Source: Candidatus Falkowiibacteriota bacterium
GTDB taxonomy: Bacteria; Patescibacteriota; Patescibacteriia; Patescibacteriales; JALSMD01
Length of the DNA: 26,496 bases
Assembly: GCA_026987855.1 (NCBI GenBank)
Contig: JALSMD010000005.1
Coordinates: 1 to 26,496, forward strand
Direction: 5' to 3'
Shown here piece after piece: positions 22,883 to 26,496 of the stretch. The position numbers and the translations under genes are program-made. How positions within the stretch are numbered: position 1 is the stretch's first letter; every line of letters begins with the position of its first letter. The notes below the pieces were generated by a model. The model saw nothing but the letters and a program-made list of their open reading frames with translations, ran no database searches and had not been told where the DNA came from.

Positions 22883-23599
22883 TTAAACAACACTAACTTT
22901 TATTCCTGGCCCCATTGTAGAACTAATAGTTACATTGCGCAAATAGACCCCTTTAGAAGTAGGTGGTTTTGCCTTTTTAAGCGCATCAATCAAAACTTTA
23001 AAATTCTCTTTTAGTTTTTTATCTTCAAATGAGAGCTTTCCAATAGCTACATGAATGTTGCCTGTATCATCATTTTTAAAACTTACTTTACCTTTTTTTA
23101 GTTCTTTTATAGTTTTTGCTGGTTCAGTAGTAACAGTTTCGTTTTTAGGAGATGGCATTAAACCGCGTGGACCTAAAATTTTAGCAATAGGCGCTAGAAA
23201 TCTCATCATTGCTGGCTCGGCTATTGCTACCTCAAAGTTAGTTTTCGTTGTTTTTTTGATTTCTTCAATTAAATCTTCGCCTCCAACCAAATCAGCGCCT
23301 GCTTCTTTTGCTTCTTTTTCTTTTTCTGGAGTAACAAAGGCAGCTACTCTAACAGTTTTGCCTGTTCCATATGGCAAACTAACAGCCCCTCTCACCTGTT
23401 GATCTCCCTTTCTGGGGTCTATACCTAAACGAATATGAACCTCTAGAGATTCGTCAAATTTAGCTCTGGCTAATTTTTTTGCCCAAATTATAGCTTCATC
23501 AATAGTATAGACTTTGCTCTTGTCAAATTGATTTTGGTTGTTTTCTTTTTCTTGTATTTTTTCTTTTTTATCTTCTGGTTTTTTGTTCTTTTTTGTCAT
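22883..23599 (-). CDS. rplA: 50S ribosomal protein L1
   Basis: Ribosomal stalk-side protein that binds 23S rRNA and, in many bacteria, represses its own mRNA. The 238-residue product has a Lys/Glu/Gln-rich N-terminal extension (about residues 1-27). The L1 fold follows: YTIDEAIIWAKKLARAKFDESLEVHIRLGID, VRGAVSLPYGTGKTVRVAAF, LAPIAKILGPRGLMPSPKNETVT and VSFKNDDTGNIHVAIGK. The closing segment VYLRNVTISSTMGPGIKV is typical. It is the last gene of the operon, followed by a terminator. rplJ-rplL, the usual downstream partners, are not next to it; htrA follows instead. A hairpin resembling an L1 target precedes its start codon. Confidence 0.97.
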   Translation of the reverse strand: MTKKNKKPEDKKEKIQEKENNQNQFDKSKVYTIDEAIIWAKKLARAKFDESLEVHIRLGIDPRKGDQQVRGAVSLPYGTGKTVRVAAFVTPEKEKEAKEAGADLVGGEDLIEEIKKTTKTNFEVAIAEPAMMRFLAPIAKILGPRGLMPSPKNETVTTEPAKTIKELKKGKVSFKNDDTGNIHVAIGKLSFEDKKLKENFKVLIDALKKAKPPTSKGVYLRNVTISSTMGPGIKVSVV

Positions 23600-23605
23600 A
23601 ATTTT

Positions 23606-23642
23606 GTGGTGCGAACAGCGTTTTTTCTAAAACGCCTCCCAC
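23606..23642 (-). promoter_or_regulatory. candidate L1-binding mRNA structure before rplA
   Basis: In the transcript, a 4-bp outer helix GTGG/CCAC (23642-23639 and 23609-23606) encloses an asymmetric internal loop. An inner 7-bp helix GCGTTTT/AAAACGC (23635-23629 and 23624-23618) has an AGAA loop. Two helices around an asymmetric loop is the general shape of L1 targets. The GGGAGG here is about 33 bases before the ATG, too far to act as a Shine-Dalgarno. It is a candidate only. Confidence 0.45.
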
Positions 23643-23668
23643 ACTTATTTATTATTAGTTAAAAATAA

Positions 23669-24091
23669 TTATTTAATTTCTACGCCCATCTGTCTAGCTG
23701 TACCAGCAACAATTTTCATTGCCTTTTCAATGTCATCAGTATTAAGGTCAGGAAGTTTAATTTCAGCAATTTCTCTTAATTGTTCCTTAGTAATACTGCC
23801 AACCTTTTCTGCCAATGGTTTGCTAGAACCTTTTTTAATTTTAGCGTATTTTTTAATCAATTCAGCAGCCGGTGGGGTTTTCATTATAAAATCAAAACTC
23901 CTGTCTTCATAAACAGTGATTTCCACTGGTACAATATCTCCCATTCTATCCTTAGTAGCCTCATTAAATTTTGTGCAAAATTCTTGAATATTTAACCCGT
24001 GCTGGCCAAGAGCCGGACCGACAGGGGGAGCAGGATTGGCTTGGCCTGCTGGAATTTGTAATTTAATTTTAGTTACTTCTTTTTTAGGCAT
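23669..24091 (-). CDS. rplK: 50S ribosomal protein L11
   Basis: Component of the GTPase-associated centre of the large subunit. The 140-residue product has the conserved N-terminal segment KIKLQIPAGQANPAPPVGPALGQHGLNIQEFCTKFNEAT. This is followed by VPVEITVYEDRSFDF and MKTPPAAELIKKYAKIKKGS, and it ends with KAMKIVAGTARQMGVEI. Length and motifs are standard. It follows nusG by 37 bases and precedes rplA by 69 bases, the common bacterial order. Confidence 0.98.
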   Translation of the reverse strand: MPKKEVTKIKLQIPAGQANPAPPVGPALGQHGLNIQEFCTKFNEATKDRMGDIVPVEITVYEDRSFDFIMKTPPAAELIKKYAKIKKGSSKPLAEKVGSITKEQLREIAEIKLPDLNTDDIEKAMKIVAGTARQMGVEIK

Positions 24092-24128
24092 ATTTTTGAT
24101 GATTAATTAATTGTTAATTATTGTACTC

Positions 24129-24674
24129 TTATATTTTTTTGATCTGTAAAAAATCTAGCTCAACTGGTGTTTCCCGACCAAACATTGAAACCAAAACCTT
24201 CACCTTTCCTTTGTCTTCATCAATATTAGTTATTTTTCCTTCTAAATTTTTAAATGGGCCGTCAACAATTCTTACTGGCGAACCAACAGAAACATCAATC
24301 TTAAATTTAGGTTCTTCAACTCCCATGCGCTTTTGTAAAGCCTTAATTTCTTTCTCACTAATAGGAGTAGGGACAGTACCAGTACCAACAAAACCTGTTA
24401 CATTAGGGGTATTACGAACAACATACCATGACTCATCTGTAACAATCATCTCTACCAAAACATAACCTGGAAAAATTTTTTCTTCAATAATCTTTCTTTT
24501 TCCGTTTTTTATTTTAATCTTTTTCTCTTTTGGTATTAAAATATTAAAAATTTTATCTCCCATATCCATTGATTCTATTCTTTGGCGCAAATTATGAGCT
24601 ACATTTTCTTCATACCCTGAATAAGTGTGTAAAACATACCAACGTCGGCCTTGATTTAATGTTTGTTTAGCCAT
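24129..24674 (-). CDS. nusG: transcription antitermination/elongation factor NusG
   Basis: NusG binds RNA polymerase and links transcription to translation or Rho. The 181-residue protein has the N-terminal NGN domain (RRWYVLHTYSGYEENVAHNL, KIFPGYVLVEMIVTDESWYVVRNTPNVTGFVG) and a C-terminal KOW domain (VGSPVRIVDGPFKNLEGKIT). It ends with VELDFLQIKKI. It is a normal housekeeping NusG, between secE and rplK. The 54-base gap to secE holds a long imperfect hairpin. Confidence 0.97.
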   Translation of the reverse strand: MAKQTLNQGRRWYVLHTYSGYEENVAHNLRQRIESMDMGDKIFNILIPKEKKIKIKNGKRKIIEEKIFPGYVLVEMIVTDESWYVVRNTPNVTGFVGTGTVPTPISEKEIKALQKRMGVEEPKFKIDVSVGSPVRIVDGPFKNLEGKITNIDEDKGKVKVLVSMFGRETPVELDFLQIKKI

Positions 24675-24683
24675 ATTCTTAAT

Positions 24684-24730
24684 ATGCTACCAATCTCTTT
24701 TTATATGAAATATAAAAAGGATGGTAACAT
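24684..24730 (-). promoter_or_regulatory. long imperfect hairpin between secE and nusG
   Basis: In the transcript, ATGTTACCA...CTTTTTATA pairs with TATAAAAAG...TGGTAGCAT, covering 47 bases with a 5-base loop, one mismatch in the outer stem and a small internal loop. It begins at the secE stop and ends 9 bases before the nusG ATG. It has no T tract, so it is not an ordinary terminator. It could be an RNase processing site or a translational control element; this is inference. Confidence 0.45.
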
Positions 24731-24915
24731 TACTTTATTAGTAATTCCAAACCCAAAGTAAAAATATAATCCAAAGCCCCCAAAAAAGCGGCCACTCCCA
24801 AGCTAATACCAATAACTAAAAGAGTATAATTGTAGGTCTCTTTCTTTGTTGGCCAAGTAACTTTTTGCATCTCTTCTATTGATTCCTTGATGTAATTTTT
24901 TATTTTTACAAACAT
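24730..24915 (-). CDS. secE: preprotein translocase subunit SecE
   Basis: Small essential subunit of the SecYEG channel. The 61-residue single-span form has the amphipathic helix YIKESIEEMQKVTWPTKKET, with the conserved KVTWPTKKE motif, and a transmembrane segment NYTLLVIGISLGVAAFLGAL. It is upstream of nusG, as in most bacteria. Neither a tRNA-Trp gene nor rpmG, frequent upstream neighbours elsewhere, is present here. Confidence 0.96.
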   Translation of the reverse strand: MFVKIKNYIKESIEEMQKVTWPTKKETYNYTLLVIGISLGVAAFLGALDYIFTLGLELLIK

Positions 24916-24935
24916 ATTATTAAATTTAGGTAATT

Positions 24936-24960
24936 AAAAACCGCCCCCTTTGCGGCAGTT
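24936..24960 (-). terminator. terminator-like hairpin in the secE leader
   Basis: In the transcript, AACTGCC pairs with GGCGGTT (one G-U pair) around an 8-base loop, followed by TTT, so five T's run from within the arm. This is a GC-rich intrinsic-terminator shape. It lies between the secE promoter and the secE ATG, starting only about 7 bases after the predicted transcription start. It could end the upstream glycosyltransferase transcript or attenuate the secE operon. Confidence 0.55.
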
Positions 24961-24973
24961 CTTCTTAATTTTA

Positions 24974-25002
24974 ATATTACAAAAAAAGTTTTTGTTTGTC
25001 AA
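24974..25002 (-). promoter_or_regulatory. promoter of the secE-nusG-rplK-rplA operon
   Basis: On the minus strand, a consensus -35 TTGACA (25002-24997), a 17-base spacer, and -10 TAATAT (24979-24974). The predicted start is near 24967, about 52 bases before the secE ATG. Confidence 0.75.
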
Positions 25003-25066
25003 TATATACCTTGTTAATGCGTACAATATATAATAATTTTTACGAAATTATAAAAACAACTTATGC

Positions 25067-26230
25067 CTAAAACATGTTTCTAAGATATAACATTTTTGTT
25101 TTCTGTATCATTTTCTTAAAGCTAAAGTGTTGTTGTACATTATTTTTAGCTTTTTCTCCTACTTTTTCCCTTAAACTAGGGTCATCAATTAATATTTTAA
25201 TTTTTTCTGACAAGCTATTATAATCCTTTGTTTTTACCAAAAAACCACTAACATTATCTCTTATTAATTCGGCGTTTCCTCCTACATTAGTAGCTACAAT
25301 TGGCCTCGCAGCCTGCATTGCTTCAAGTATGGTATAAGAAAGACCTTCTTTAAGCGAAGAACAAACATAAACATCAAACCCTTTTAATAATTTCCAAGCA
25401 CTTTTAATGCGTCCAACTAAAAATACATTGTCTAGAAGTCCATTTTTTGTAATTATATCTTCTAAAAATTTTCTTTGAATGCCATCGCCAATAATTACAA
25501 AAATAGTATCAGGATTATATTTAACTATCTTTTTGGCTGCTTTTATTAAATACTTAAACCCTTTATTAGGATAAAGGTTGCCAATTGACCCTATAACTAA
25601 TTTATTATCTAAGTCCTTTTTAATTAAGCTGGCTAACTCTAAACGCGCTTTTTCTTTTGGGTAGAAAGAAAGTTCAGGAATGCTATTATAAATAACAACT
25701 AACTTATTTTGGGGAATAATATTCTTATTTAAGGCAACTTGATAATCAAATTCAGATACGCAGATAATTTTATCTTTAAAATAAGCAGTAAATTTTTCTA
25801 TATATTCATAAAAAACCTTTTTAATAAAGGACAAAGGCTCATTAAAGACCCAACCATGCGCTGTATAAACAATCAACAAATTTTTCTTCTTTATCTTTTT
25901 AATTAAAAAAGCTGCTAATGATCCCAAAATAGAAACCTTTGAACTGTTCAGATGTACAACATCTGGTTTTATCTTATTGATTAGTTTTAACAAATTAAAA
26001 AAAGCCGCGATATCGCTTATTAAAGAAATTTTGCGCACCAAATACGGCACAACATAATAATCAACATTTATTTCTTCTAATCTCTTAGCAAGCTCTCCTT
26101 TCCCCCCTTGTTCACCAAAAGCGACTAGCACCTTGAACTCATCTTTTAGACTATTTACTAAATCAAAAACATAACGTTGTGCTCCCCCTAATTCTGATTG
26201 GGTTATAATATATAAAATCGTTCTTCTCAT
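25067..26230 (-). CDS. GT4-family glycosyltransferase
   Basis: A 387-residue GT-B enzyme starting RRTILYIITQSELGGAQRYV, the acceptor-side start of many polysaccharide GT4 enzymes. Middle segments include KPDVVHLNSSKVSILGSLAA and VYTAHGWVFNE. The donor-side half contains IGSIGNLYPNKGFKYLIKAA and FVIIGDG. The GT4 signature is CSSLKEGLSYTILEAMQAARPIVATNVGG, with the E-x7-E pair. No signal peptide is seen. It is separated from secE by a promoter and hairpin, and it diverges from a nucleotide-sugar dehydrogenase-like gene. This suggests a surface-glycan locus that continues beyond the window. Its substrate is unknown. Confidence 0.9.
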   Translation of the reverse strand: MRRTILYIITQSELGGAQRYVFDLVNSLKDEFKVLVAFGEQGGKGELAKRLEEINVDYYVVPYLVRKISLISDIAAFFNLLKLINKIKPDVVHLNSSKVSILGSLAAFLIKKIKKKNLLIVYTAHGWVFNEPLSFIKKVFYEYIEKFTAYFKDKIICVSEFDYQVALNKNIIPQNKLVVIYNSIPELSFYPKEKARLELASLIKKDLDNKLVIGSIGNLYPNKGFKYLIKAAKKIVKYNPDTIFVIIGDGIQRKFLEDIITKNGLLDNVFLVGRIKSAWKLLKGFDVYVCSSLKEGLSYTILEAMQAARPIVATNVGGNAELIRDNVSGFLVKTKDYNSLSEKIKILIDDPSLREKVGEKAKNNVQQHFSFKKMIQKTKMLYLRNMF

Positions 26231-26242
26231 ATTTGATTATAT

Positions 26243-26270
26243 TTGACTTATACCATATTTTATTTAATAA
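26243..26270 (+). promoter_or_regulatory. promoter of the truncated dehydrogenase-like gene
   Basis: On the plus strand, -35 TTGACT (26243-26248), a 16-base spacer, and -10 TAATAA (26265-26270). It is followed by an AAGGAA ribosome binding site (26294-26299) 8 bases before the ATG at 26308. Confidence 0.5.
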
Positions 26271-26307
26271 TAACTTATAGATAAACATAAATCAAGGAAA
26301 ATTATCT

Positions 26308-26496
26308 ATGAATAAACAAAGCAAAATAATCGGTTTTATTGGCCAAGGCTGGATTGGTAAACATTATGCTGACAATTTCGAAGAACGGGGTTATACTGTT
26401 ATTCGTTATAGCCTAGAAGAACCTTATATTAAAAATAGGGACAAAATTTCTGAATGTGATATTGTTTTTATTGCTGTTCCCACTCCAACAAACCCC
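26308..26496 (+). CDS. UDP-glucose/GDP-mannose dehydrogenase-like protein, N-terminal part (cut by window end)
   Basis: Only the first 63 codons are present, open to the window edge. The product starts MNKQSKIIGFIGQGWIGKHY, a Rossmann-fold NAD-binding turn with GxGxxG at G12, G14 and G17. It continues to CDIVFIAVPTPTNP, the VPTP segment typical of UDP-glucose/GDP-mannose 6-dehydrogenases. These oxidise nucleotide sugars for surface polysaccharides, which fits the glycosyltransferase next to it. The unusual first strand (IGFIGQGWIG instead of the common GLGYVG) means a different NAD-dependent sugar enzyme cannot be excluded. A good Shine-Dalgarno supports the start. Confidence 0.75.
   Translation, partial: MNKQSKIIGFIGQGWIGKHYADNFEERGYTVIRYSLEEPYIKNRDKISECDIVFIAVPTPTNP

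Noticed and set aside
24916..25066. Possible tRNA-Trp gene upstream of secE
   Set aside because: I looked for a cloverleaf with the T-loop GTTCRA signature and found none; the region is an AT-rich promoter plus a short hairpin.
1..26496. CRISPR array, insertion sequence, prophage or tandem repeat
   Set aside because: I saw no regularly spaced repeats, transposase or integrase reading frames, or terminal inverted repeats. The inverted repeats found are terminators, leader hairpins or promoter-flanking sites.
1..26496. Recoded TGA (code 25) as in Gracilibacteria/Absconditabacteria
   Set aside because: Conserved tryptophans are TGG in the genes checked, and TGA ends the channel gene at 20951. 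All housekeeping proteins are full length with the standard code.

Overview
The window looks like a chromosomal segment of a member of the Candidate Phyla Radiation (Patescibacteria). It is strongly AT-rich and uses the standard bacterial code (TGA is a stop; Trp codons are TGG). Genes are tightly packed, and almost all lie on the minus strand. The gene families are single-copy bacterial housekeeping genes, and several genes lack clear Shine-Dalgarno sequences. Secreted and cell-surface proteins fit the lifestyle inferred for this group. I cannot assign a lineage below phylum level from sequence alone.

Layout by position (minus-strand transcription runs from high to low coordinates). 192-1004: a secreted Gln/Lys-rich coiled-coil protein with its own promoter and leader hairpin. 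1234-4998: an anaerobic ribonucleotide reductase operon, nrdR - nrdD (large part) - a 49-codon ORF carrying the glycyl-radical loop of NrdD - nrdG - a small membrane protein. It is preceded by two NrdR boxes just downstream of a good sigma70-type promoter, and by a leader hairpin that covers the nrdR ribosome binding site. 5339-7648: dnaB - ybaB - recR. 7777-16554: iscS, three glycosyltransferases, a Wzy/O-antigen-ligase-like membrane protein with a TPR tail, and a large secreted modular protein with a degenerate Kazal-like motif, ended by a clear terminator. 16782-17841: iscR-like, iscU and nfu-like Fe-S assembly genes. 17964-20174: a second ligase/TPR membrane protein. 20325-20951 (plus strand): a TRIC-type channel. 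20934-22706: an HtrA protease followed by a YgjP-like metallopeptidase. 22883-24915: secE - nusG - rplK - rplA. 25067-26230: another glycosyltransferase. 26308-end (plus strand): the first 63 codons of a nucleotide-sugar dehydrogenase-like protein.

Functionally the genes fall into four groups: deoxynucleotide synthesis under anoxia (NrdD/NrdG/NrdR), supported by a minimal ISC system that could supply the [4Fe-4S] cluster of NrdG; replication and repair (DnaB, RecR, YbaB); surface glycan synthesis and ligation; and envelope quality control and translation.

The most interesting observation is the split of the class III ribonucleotide reductase. The catalytic/zinc part and the glycyl-radical part are on separate, adjacent reading frames, reminiscent of the spare-part glycyl-radical protein YfiD/GrcA. 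A single-base assembly error is the main competing explanation. Also notable are leader hairpins overlapping ribosome binding sites, a terminator-like hairpin right after the secE operon promoter, a candidate L1-binding site before rplA, and a GC-richer in-frame insert inside iscS.
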